Shown in pieces: positions 57,617 through 64,000 of a stretch of 64,000 nucleotides of DNA. A model generated the notes under the pieces. The model saw nothing but the letters and a program-made list of their open reading frames with translations, searched no databases and had not been told where the DNA came from. The DNA is from Streptomyces sp. NRRL S-646. GTDB taxonomy: Bacteria > Actinomycetota > Actinomycetes > Streptomycetales > Streptomycetaceae. The stretch's first letter is position 1. The number at the start of each line of letters is the position of its first letter. The position numbers and the translations under genes were made by a program. The DNA lies in the NCBI RefSeq assembly GCF_000720765.1, contig NZ_JODC01000027.1, forward strand, positions 1 through 64,000, read 5' to 3'.

Positions 57617-58759
57617 TCACATGAGAGGGGTGAGGAAGCGGCGCAGCGCTTCCTCGTAGGCCTCCGGGTCGGCGTTCCACATCGCCGAGTGCGGGGCGTT
57701 CGGGACCGTGCGCAGAGCGATCAGGTTGGGACGGGCGTGGGCGAGACGGCGGGAGTACTCCCAGGGGGCCAGGGTGTCGTCCGGGCCGTGGAATATCAGC
57801 GTCGGCACGGTGAGCTGCGCGGCATCGGCGGTGCGCTCGCGCTCCATGCCGGTACGTCCCTGGGCTGCCCGGACCGCGAGCGGGAGCAGTGCGCCAGGTG
57901 TGCGGCGGGCCGCGGCGAGGGCGCGCAGCGTCGTGGCCCAGCTGAGCACCGGGGAGTCCAGAACCAGTCCGGAGATGCTGTCGCGCAGCCCGGAGTGGGC
58001 GGCGGCGCGCAGCGCCATGGTGGCGCCGGTCGACCAGCCGTGCAGGACGACCTGTTTGGCGCCGTGGCTGACGGCGTACCGGATCGCCGCGTCCACGTCG
58101 CGCCACTCCGTCTCGCCGAGGTGGCCGAGGCCGTCCGGGGAGCGGGGTGCGCCGAGGTCGCCGCGGTAGGCGAGGGCGAGCACCGGGAAGCGCTGGCGGT
58201 GCAGGAACTCCATGATGTTCATGGGGAGTTCGCGGGTGGCTCCCAGACCGTGCACCGCGATCACCCAGGTGTCCCGCACGCCGGGCACGAACCAGGCGGG
58301 CAGGGAGCCGAGTTCGCCGGGGATGTCCACGTCGGTGTGGCGCAGGCCGAGGGCGGTGCCCGGGTCGCCGCTGTGCACGTTCGGGGTCAGCCACACCTTG
58401 TCGCCCGGCTCCAGGGTGCCGTGGGTGACCCGTTCCAGGCGCCGGACGACGGTGTCGACGGAGTGCGATGCCGTGGCGAGGACAGGGCCGACGACCGCGT
58501 GGGTGCCGTCGCCGACGAGGCCGTAGGTGCCGGGGCGCATGGCCGCCAGGTCGCGGGTGAGCGCGATCTGGCCGGCGGCCGTGGCGTGCACGGTGAGCCG
58601 GGGTTCGGTGGGCAGCGGCCGGCCCGGCGGGGCCTTGAGCGCCGCGTCGCTCGCGTACCGGCCGGCGGCCACGCTTGCCGCGCCGGCCGCCAGGGCTACG
58701 GTGACGGCTGCAGCCGTCGCTTTGACTGTGCGCACCCGTCCAGTGTCCCGGCGGACCAC
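57617..58759 (-). CDS. Alpha/beta hydrolase, membrane-anchored or secreted
   Basis: 380 aa. N-terminal hydrophobic segment (VKATAAAVTVALAAGAASVAAGRYA, about 12-36) acts as signal or anchor. Hydrolase fold: VIAVHGLGATRE (about 171), nucleophile GWSTGA (about 249), acid in FHGPDDTLAPWE and His in APHSAMW at about 359. Serine hydrolase; substrate unknown. A GTG at 58732 (VRTVKATAAAV) is an alternative start. Confidence 0.88.
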   Translation of the reverse strand: MVRRDTGRVRTVKATAAAVTVALAAGAASVAAGRYASDAALKAPPGRPLPTEPRLTVHATAAGQIALTRDLAAMRPGTYGLVGDGTHAVVGPVLATASHSVDTVVRRLERVTHGTLEPGDKVWLTPNVHSGDPGTALGLRHTDVDIPGELGSLPAWFVPGVRDTWVIAVHGLGATRELPMNIMEFLHRQRFPVLALAYRGDLGAPRSPDGLGHLGETEWRDVDAAIRYAVSHGAKQVVLHGWSTGATMALRAAAHSGLRDSISGLVLDSPVLSWATTLRALAAARRTPGALLPLAVRAAQGRTGMERERTADAAQLTVPTLIFHGPDDTLAPWEYSRRLAHARPNLIALRTVPNAPHSAMWNADPEAYEEALRRFLTPLM

Positions 58760-58846
58760 GCCACCGGCCAGCGGGAGGACGGGTCGGGCTGATGCGGGTT
58801 GCGGCGGCGGCGTGCTCCGCTCACCCCGGCCGCGCTTCCCCGGGGC

Positions 58847-59578
58847 TCACCCCCGTTGCCCGTAGCCCCGCAGTTTCTCCCCCACCTCCGCCAGCTGCTC
58901 CCGGGACAGCAGCGTCGGGGACATACCCGGTACCGAGGACGCCGTCAGCCACAGGCGGCACATCCACTCCAGCTGGGCGGTGCGGTCGTAGGCCTGGTCG
59001 AGGGTGGTGCCGTAGGCCATCGTGCCGTGGTTCTGCAGCAGGCAGGCGGTGCGGTCGGCGAGGGCGCGGAGCATGTTCTCGGCCAACTCCTCGCTGCCGT
59101 ATGTCGCATACGGGGCAACTCGGACAGGGCCGCCGAGCGCGGCGGACATGTAGTGGATCGTGGGGAGCTCGGGAACGAGCGTCGAGACGGCCGTCGCGTG
59201 CACGGCGTGGGTGTGGACGACGGCGCGGGCGTCGGTGGTGCGGTGGACGGCGAGGTGCATGGGGAGTTCGCTCGTCGGGACGAGCGTGCCGAGCACCTGG
59301 CGGCCATCGAGGCCGACGCCGGTCACGTCCTCGGGCGTGAGCCGGTCGTAGGGCACGCCCGAGGGTGTGACCAGCACGATGTCCCCGACGCGCACCGAGA
59401 CATTGCCGGAGGTGCCGACGACGAGGCCGTCGGCGACCGTGCGGCGGGCGGTGGCGACGAGTGCCTCCCAGGCGTGTGCCACCTCGGCACTCACACCCCT
59501 CTCCCACCGCTCCGGCACGTCCTGCACACCTTCTCGCGCATCCCGTTCACCTCGCTGGTCCCGCCGCCGCTCAGCCAT
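58847..59578 (-). CDS. Class II aldolase/adducin family protein (fuculose-phosphate aldolase-like)
   Basis: 243 aa. Class II aldolase blocks: LVVGTSGNVSVRVGD (about 51-65), TPSGVPYDRLTPEDV, zinc ligands in VVHTHAVHATA (about 120-130) and LLQNHGTMAYG (about 183). Fuculose- or ribulose-phosphate aldolase activity is typical, but the substrate is not decided. Monocistronic, divergent from the lysozyme gene; the 197-bp gap contains T-rich promoter-like DNA. Confidence 0.9.
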   Translation of the reverse strand: MAERRRDQRGERDAREGVQDVPERWERGVSAEVAHAWEALVATARRTVADGLVVGTSGNVSVRVGDIVLVTPSGVPYDRLTPEDVTGVGLDGRQVLGTLVPTSELPMHLAVHRTTDARAVVHTHAVHATAVSTLVPELPTIHYMSAALGGPVRVAPYATYGSEELAENMLRALADRTACLLQNHGTMAYGTTLDQAYDRTAQLEWMCRLWLTASSVPGMSPTLLSREQLAEVGEKLRGYGQRG

Positions 59579-59775
59579 GCCGCGATCCTGCCAGGCACAC
59601 CTCCGACCGACCGCCGGGCCGGGGGCACTTTAGAGCGGAAGCCACACCTCCGAAAGTCCCCCTATAGGGACATATCCGTCTCTCTCCATGCTTGGCCTGA
59701 GATCACCGATCATTCGACGATCTTCCAGTAATCTCCCGTTGTTTTGTTGTGCACGTCGCCATTCCGGGGGGAAAT

Positions 59776-60525
59776 ATGGCTCGTGATCGCAAACTGCTGC
59801 GCCGCCGCGCCCGCGTCATCGCGGTCTCCGTGGCGGCACTCACCGCCACAGGGGCGGCTCTCGCCGGGCTTCCGGCCTCGGCGGCGAGCCTGCCGAAGGG
59901 GCACGACGTCTCTTCGCACCAGAAGAACGTCAACTGGTCGAGCGCGAAGGCCAGGGGCGCCAGGTTCGTCTACGTCAAGGCCACCGAGTCCACGAACTAC
60001 CGCAATCCGTACTTCAGCCAGCAGTACAACGGCGCCCGCGGCGCCGGCATCATCCGCGGGGCGTACCACTTCGCCCTGCCGGACAGGTCGTCGGGCAGGA
60101 CGCAGGCTGCGTACTTCGTGCACAACGGCGGCACGTGGAGCTCGGACGGCTGGACGCTGCCGCCCGCGCTCGACATCGAATACAACCCGTACAGCACCAA
60201 GCACAGGTGCTACGGGCTGAGCAAGGCGGGCATGGTCAGCTGGATCAAGTCGTTCAGCAACGAGGTGAAGCGGCTCACCGGCCGCCACCCCGTGATCTAC
60301 ACGACCACCCACTGGTGGAACACGTGCACCGGCGGGAGCGGCGCGTCCGCCTCGAACCACGCGCTGTGGATAGCCCGTCACGAGTCCGGGGCCGCCGGGT
60401 CCCTGCCGGCCGGCTGGTCGTTCTGGACCTTCTGGCAGTACGGCAACAGGGGCGGCCTGCCGGGTGACCAGAATCTCTTCAACGGGTCACAGACCCAGCT
60501 GAGGAGGTTCGCCCGGGGCTACTAG
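59776..60525 (+). CDS. Secreted GH25 lysozyme (muramidase)
   Basis: 249 aa from ATG 59776 with GGGGGGAAAT upstream. Signal peptide MARDRKLLRRRARVIAVSVA...ASA (cleavage near 37). GH25 domain: KGHDVSSHQKNVNW (catalytic-region Asp, about 41), RFVYVKATESTNYRNPYF, GAYHFALPD, catalytic acid pair in PALDIEYNPY (about 132-141), WFWQYG-type FWTFWQYGNRGGLPGDQNLFNG. Cleaves peptidoglycan outside the cell. Single gene. Confidence 0.94.
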   Translation: MARDRKLLRRRARVIAVSVAALTATGAALAGLPASAASLPKGHDVSSHQKNVNWSSAKARGARFVYVKATESTNYRNPYFSQQYNGARGAGIIRGAYHFALPDRSSGRTQAAYFVHNGGTWSSDGWTLPPALDIEYNPYSTKHRCYGLSKAGMVSWIKSFSNEVKRLTGRHPVIYTTTHWWNTCTGGSGASASNHALWIARHESGAAGSLPAGWSFWTFWQYGNRGGLPGDQNLFNGSQTQLRRFARGY

Positions 60526-60608
60526 CCAAGGGGCGCCGAGGGTCAGGGGGTCGCCGGGACCGGACGGAGCGGCAACCCCCTGGCCCAGACACCCTGCAGC
60601 CCACCCCA

Positions 60609-60641
60609 GTTCATCTTCCGTTCACCCAGGTTGCCTACGGT
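60609..60641 (+). promoter_or_regulatory. PHO box (PhoP operator) upstream of pit
   Basis: Direct 11-nt units GTTCATCTTCC (60609-60619), GTTCACCCAGG (60620-60630) and a weaker TTGCCTACGGT (60631-60641) fit the Streptomyces PhoP site, built of GTTCACC-type 11-mers. Just downstream GTCAAC/GTTGAC (60640-60656) forms an inverted repeat that may hold the promoter. It ends 37 bp before the ATG. Confidence 0.8.
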
Positions 60642-60677
60642 CAACCGACCGTTGACTTCGAACGATTGCCTGGGTAA

Positions 60678-61922
60678 ATGGAAAACTTCTCGCTGATCCT
60701 CGCGATTGTGGTTGTAACCGCACTCGCGTTTGATTTCACGAACGGTTTCCACGACACCGCCAACGCGATGGCCACCACCATCTCGACCGGCGCGCTCAAG
60801 CCCAAGGTCGCGGTGGCCATGTCCGCCGTGCTGAACCTTGCGGGTGCCTTCCTCTCCGTGGAGGTCGCCAACACGATCTCCAAGGGTCTCGTCGACGAGA
60901 CCGGCATACGTCCCGAGGTCATCTTCGCGGCCCTGGTCGGCGCGATCCTCTGGAACCTGCTGACCTGGCTCGTCGGACTTCCCTCCAGCTCCTCGCACGC
61001 CCTGATGGGCGGCCTGATCGGCGCCACCATCGCCTCGGCCGGCATGGGCGCGGTGCACGGCGACGTACTCGTCACCAAGGTGCTCATCCCGGCGCTCGCC
61101 GCCCCGGTCGTCGCGGGCCTGGCAGCGCTGCTCGCGACCCGGCTGTCGTACACCCTCGGCAAGAAGGCCGACGGCAAGGCCGCCGAGAAGGGCTACCGCG
61201 CGGGCCAGATCGCCTCCGCGGGCCTGGTCTCGCTGGCCCACGGCACCAACGACGCACAGAAGACGATGGGCATCATCACCCTCGCCCTGGTCGCCGGCGG
61301 CGCCGTCTCCCCCGACTCCGACCCGCCCACCTGGGTCATCCTCTCCGCGGGCCTCGCCATCGCGCTCGGCACCTACCTCGGCGGCTGGCGCATCATCCGC
61401 ACCATGGGCAAGGGCCTCACCGAGCTCCAGCCGCAGCAGGGCTTCGCCGCCCAGACCAGTGCGGCGACGGTCATCCTGGCCTCCTCGCACCTCGGCTTCT
61501 CCCTCTCCACCACCCACTCGGTCTCCGGTTCGGTGATGGGCGCGGGCCTCGGCCGCAAGGGCGGCGTGGTCCGCTGGTCGACGGCGACCCGCATGCTCGT
61601 GGCCTGGTGCCTGACGCTGCCGGCCGCGGCCCTGGTCGGTGCGGGCGCGGAGTCCGTGACGAACCTCGGCGACTGGGGCACCGCCGTCGTCGCCGTCTTC
61701 CTGGTCGCCGCCAGCGCAGCCATCTGGAAGATCTCCCGGCGCGAGGTCGTCGACGCGTCGAACGTCAACGACAGCGAGGAGCCGGCCGGCGTGGTGACCA
61801 CGGCGATCGCCGCCGTGACCCCGCCCCCCACGGGCACGGTGACCGAGGGTCTGACGGCCACCATCCCGGCCCCCGTGTCCGCCGCCCCCGATCCGGCGAC
61901 CCCGCCGGCCGCGGCCGTCTGA
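60678..61922 (+). CDS. pitH2: Low-affinity inorganic phosphate transporter
   Basis: 414 aa. PiT signature blocks in both repeats: FTNGFHDTANAMATTISTGALKPK (about 16-39) and AHGTNDAQKTMGIITLALVAGG (about 190-211). Ten or so helices and a Pro/Ala-rich C-terminal tail from about 375. Imports phosphate with protons or cations. The PHO box upstream and the recalled S. coelicolor position (SCO1845, PhoP-controlled pitH2) support the symbol. Followed by a small membrane protein gene 34 bp downstream, probably one operon. Confidence 0.92.
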   Translation: MENFSLILAIVVVTALAFDFTNGFHDTANAMATTISTGALKPKVAVAMSAVLNLAGAFLSVEVANTISKGLVDETGIRPEVIFAALVGAILWNLLTWLVGLPSSSSHALMGGLIGATIASAGMGAVHGDVLVTKVLIPALAAPVVAGLAALLATRLSYTLGKKADGKAAEKGYRAGQIASAGLVSLAHGTNDAQKTMGIITLALVAGGAVSPDSDPPTWVILSAGLAIALGTYLGGWRIIRTMGKGLTELQPQQGFAAQTSAATVILASSHLGFSLSTTHSVSGSVMGAGLGRKGGVVRWSTATRMLVAWCLTLPAAALVGAGAESVTNLGDWGTAVVAVFLVAASAAIWKISRREVVDASNVNDSEEPAGVVTTAIAAVTPPPTGTVTEGLTATIPAPVSAAPDPATPPAAAV

Positions 61923-61956
61923 GCCCGCCCACCCGGTACGAAGGAAGAGAAGCAGC

Positions 61957-62184
61957 ATGAAGATCGACTGGGCAGCCCTGGGCTCCGTCTTCGGCGTCAG
62001 CCTCGCGGTCACGGTGGGCCTCGTGGCCCTGTTCACCCTCGGCATCATGGGCCTGTCGCGCCGCGAGCGGGCCGTGGCGCAGGGCAACTCGGCCTCCCTC
62101 GCGGTGGCCGGCGCGTACGTGGCCTTCGCGGGGTGCGCGGCGGCGGTGGCGTACGGCATCCACCTGGTGGTGGCCAAGGCCTGA
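61957..62184 (+). CDS. Small two-helix membrane protein of the pit operon
   Basis: 75 aa from ATG 61957 with AAGGAAG upstream. Helices at about 11-33 (VFGVSLAVTVGLVALFTLGIM) and 48-71. A short basic loop (LSRRERAVAQG) lies between. Commonly found after pit genes in Streptomyces; may assist the transporter. Ends before a strong terminator. Confidence 0.8.
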   Translation: MKIDWAALGSVFGVSLAVTVGLVALFTLGIMGLSRRERAVAQGNSASLAVAGAYVAFAGCAAAVAYGIHLVVAKA

Positions 62185-62211
62185 GGCGGCCGCACCGCCT
62201 TTCCCTACCGT

Positions 62212-62262
62212 CCCGCGGGGCGAGGAAGCACGCATCCATGCTTCCTCGCCCCGCGGGTTTTT
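62212..62262 (+). terminator. Strong Rho-independent terminator of the pit operon
   Basis: CCCGCGGGGCGAGGAAGCA (62212-62230) and TGCTTCCTCGCCCCGCGGG (62239-62257) make a perfect 19-bp stem with an 8-nt loop, followed by TTTTT. Confidence 0.95.
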
Positions 62263-62344
62263 CATGCACGGTTCAGAGCACCGGGTGTGGGCCTCAGCAC
62301 ACTCCCCCGCCGCAGGTCAACGGCAAGTTGACTGCCGTTCGGGG

Positions 62345-62500
62345 GCGTGGTGGACTGCCGAAGCCATATACGGCGGCGCGAGAGGAAGCCGGTGCAAGTC
62401 CGGCGCGGTCCCGCCACTGTCACCGGGGTAGTAAGCCCCGGGAGCCAGGAACTCTCACCGCCGGTCTCGTCGAACCAGGGCGTGGACACCCTGAGTGAGG
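62345..62500 (+). promoter_or_regulatory. Cobalamin (B12) riboswitch
   Basis: Canonical elements in order: GAGGAAGCCGGTGCAAGTCC (62382-62401), CGGTCCCGCCACTGT (B12-box complement, 62406-62420), GGGGTAGTAAGCCCCGGGAG hairpin region and CCAGGAACTC. It lies upstream of cobD. Adenosylcobalamin would repress downstream expression. Between it and cobD is a 64-bp expression platform with a tiny ORF (62503-62529, MSPCQPAV). Confidence 0.93.
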
Positions 62501-62574
62501 ACATGTCGCCATGCCAGCCTGCCGTTTGAGGTACAGGACCAGGTCCCTGCCCGACTCCATGGCCGGCTGAGCCG

Positions 62575-63651
62575 ATGCGTGCCGATCGCGTTTTCGCGTA
62601 CGGCGCCGCCGCCGGCCTCCTCGGTGACCATCTGCTCGGCGATCCGCGCCGTGGGCATCCGGTCGCCGTGTTCGGGCGGGCCGCGGGGGCGGTTGAGCGG
62701 GTGTTGTGGCGGGACCATCGCGGGTGGGGCGCGCTGCACACCGCCGTGTGCGCCGGGAGCGCCATTGCGTTCGGTGCCGTGGCGCAGAGGGCCGTACGTC
62801 CGTCCCGTACCGCCTCCCTCGCGCTGACCGCGGCCGCCACGTGGGCCGTCGTCGGGGGGACTTCACTCGCGCGCGAGGCCCGAGGCATCGGGCGTGCGCT
62901 GGAGGCCGGGGACGTCGAGGCTGCCCGGGCCAGGCTGCCCCATCTGTGCGGCCGGGATCCGCAGGCCCTGGACGCCGACGGGATCGCGCGGGCCGTCGTG
63001 GAGTCCGTCGCAGAGAACACGTCCGACGCCGTCGTGGGGGCGCTGGTGTGGGGGGCCGTGGGCGGGGTGCCGGGGCTGCTGGGGTTCCGGGCCGTCAACA
63101 CGCTCGACGCCATGGTGGGGCACAGGTCGGCCAAGTACCGGCGGTACGGGTGGGCTTCGGCGCGCCTGGACGATGTCGCGGGGTGGCCGGGGGCCCGTCT
63201 GACGGCCGTGCTTGCGACGGTCGCGGGGGGTGACCGCCGGGGCGCCGTACGAGCCTGGCGTTCTGACGCCGCGAAGCATCCGAGCCCCAACGCCGGGCCT
63301 GTGGAGGCGACGTTCGCGGGGGCGCTGGGGGTGCGGCTCGGGGGGACCTTGTCGTATGGGGGGCGGGTCGAGCATCGGCCTGTGCTGAACCAGGAGGGGC
63401 GGGCCGTGGAGGTCGGGGACATCGAGCGGGCTGTGCGGTTGTCGCGGCGGGTCGGGTGGCTGGCGTTGGGAGTGAGTGCGGCGGGGGCGGTGCTGCGAGG
63501 CCGGGTCGCGCGGCGCCCGGCGGTGGGGGCTGTGCCCACCCTCCCCCACTCTCAACTTCGTTCGAGCGGGGGGACCCCCATCGACCCAGCGGAACGACTG
63601 CCCACAGCGGTAGGCAGCGGCTGCCCACGGCAGTTGGAGGAGCTCTCATGA
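62575..63651 (+). CDS. cobD: Adenosylcobinamide-phosphate synthase CobD/CbiB with repeat-derived tail
   Basis: 358 aa, ATG 62575. CbiB family blocks: [31 protein letters not shown] (about 11-41), [26 protein letters not shown] (about 141-166), [13 protein letters not shown] and [23 protein letters not shown]. Membrane protein that attaches the aminopropanol arm in cobalamin synthesis. The last 45 or so residues ([20 protein letters not shown] and on) come from dispersed repeat family A plus flanking DNA and are not part of the family. The stop overlaps the cobQ start (ATGA). Confidence 0.94.
   Translation: MRADRVFAYGAAAGLLGDHLLGDPRRGHPVAVFGRAAGAVERVLWRDHRGWGALHTAVCAGSAIAFGAVAQRAVRPSRTASLALTAAATWAVVGGTSLAREARGIGRALEAGDVEAARARLPHLCGRDPQALDADGIARAVVESVAENTSDAVVGALVWGAVGGVPGLLGFRAVNTLDAMVGHRSAKYRRYGWASARLDDVAGWPGARLTAVLATVAGGDRRGAVRAWRSDAAKHPSPNAGPVEATFAGALGVRLGGTLSYGGRVEHRPVLNQEGRAVEVGDIERAVRLSRRVGWLALGVSAAGAVLRGRVARRPAVGAVPTLPHSQLRSSGGTPIDPAERLPTAVGSGCPRQLEELS
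63541..63581 (-). repeat. Dispersed hairpin repeat, family A, copy 3 (in the CobD tail)
   Basis: Inverted relative to copies 1 and 2: the minus strand reads ATGGGGGTCCCCCCGCTCGA then GAGAGTGGGGGAG. On the plus strand it encodes [14 protein letters not shown], close to the SHSRLPSSGGTPI of the Asp23 protein. Confidence 0.88.
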
Positions 63652-64000
63652 CCGGCGGGGGCATTCTCGTTGCCGGTACGACCTCCGATGCCGGTAAGAG
63701 TGTCGTCACCGCCGGGATCTGTCGTTGGCTGGTGCGGCAGGGGGTCAAGGTTGCGCCCTTCAAGGCGCAGAACATGTCCCTCAATTCGTTTGTGACGCGC
63801 GAGGGTGCCGAGATCGGGCGGGCTCAGGCCATGCAGGCGCAGGCCTGCCGGGTGGAGCCGACCGCGCTGATGAATCCCGTGCTGCTGAAGCCCGGTGGCG
63901 AGCAGAGCAGCCAGGTCGTGCTGATGGGCAAGCCCGTCGGCGAGCTGAGTGCGCGTGGGTATCACGGCGGGCGGCAGCAGAAGTTGCTCGGGACCGTGCT
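63648..64000 (+). CDS. cobQ: Cobyric acid synthase CobQ, N-terminal part (runs off the window)
   Basis: The first ~117 codons are present from ATG 63648, which overlaps the cobD stop. [21 protein letters not shown] (P-loop-like ATP site of the dethiobiotin-synthetase-type domain), [15 protein letters not shown] and [29 protein letters not shown] are diagnostic of CobQ. It amidates cobyrinic acid in cobalamin synthesis, using glutamine through a C-terminal GATase domain that would lie beyond the edge. Confidence 0.95.
   Translation, partial: MTGGGILVAGTTSDAGKSVVTAGICRWLVRQGVKVAPFKAQNMSLNSFVTREGAEIGRAQAMQAQACRVEPTALMNPVLLKPGGEQSSQVVLMGKPVGELSARGYHGGRQQKLLGTV

Noticed and set aside
62503..62529. 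Calling the small ORF after the riboswitch a gene
   Set aside because: Eight codons with no independent evidence; kept only as a finding.

Overview
The window reads as chromosomal core DNA of a Streptomyces. GC content is very high and codon third positions are strongly G/C. It carries a chaplin, a Spo0M-like protein, a GATC-binding nucleoid protein homologue, a streptophobe-type membrane protein and typical Streptomyces dispersed hairpin repeats. From memory of Streptomyces coelicolor, the gene order (chaplin E, two-component pair, QueA-like, serB, fabI/fabG, tldD/pmbA, tyrS, moaA, actP, Asp23 cluster, gbn, pitH2, cobD/cobQ) resembles the SCO1800-SCO1850 stretch. That correspondence is recollection, not a search result. 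No tRNA, rRNA, CRISPR array, complete insertion sequence or prophage was seen.

Layout. 0-6.6 kb: a methyladenine glycosylase, Spo0M, a PEBP-like protein, an HNH nuclease, an SPFH/NfeD pair, an ABC ATPase and an unknown gene. 6.7-12 kb: chaplin ChpE, a response regulator/histidine kinase pair, an SDR coupled to a divergent QueA-like protein, and a secreted lytic transglycosylase behind a structured leader. 12-22.6 kb: an FHA-ABC exporter, a streptophobe membrane protein with a decayed tail region, serB, a SixA-type phosphatase, a CynX/NimT-type transporter divergent from a GntR/FadR regulator. 22.9-29 kb: fabI-fabG, tldD-pmbA and tyrS. 29-36.9 kb: small membrane and metal-binding-like proteins, moaA, an actP-type symporter with its DUF485 partner, and two tandem secreted subtilases. 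37-48.4 kb: metabolic and redox genes, including a broken SDR/amidohydrolase locus, a DEDDh-BRCT exonuclease, SURF1 and GH15. 48.4-51.6 kb: a five-gene envelope-stress operon (two Asp23/Gls24 proteins, a DUF2273-like protein, a DUF6286-like protein, AmaP). 51.6-64 kb: an enoyl-CoA hydratase, gbn, an ABC-F protein with a tiny upstream ORF, a 27-bp repeat array, a hydrolase and an aldolase, a GH25 lysozyme, pitH2 behind a PHO box, and a cobalamin riboswitch driving cobD-cobQ (cobQ runs off the right edge).

Most unusual aspects. (1) Short GC-rich hairpin repeats lie inside coding sequences: the histidine kinase, one Asp23 protein, the CobD tail and the Rossmann loop of an SDR. They add peptide or break the frame. 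(2) A nine-copy 27-bp array appears to have grown from the end of a dispersed repeat. (3) The QueA homologue lacks family signature motifs. (4) Six GATC sites in 68 bp lie upstream of the gene for the GATC-binding protein Gbn. (5) A three-way-junction leader precedes a muralytic enzyme. (6) A deletion-fusion joins an SDR to the tail of an amidohydrolase.
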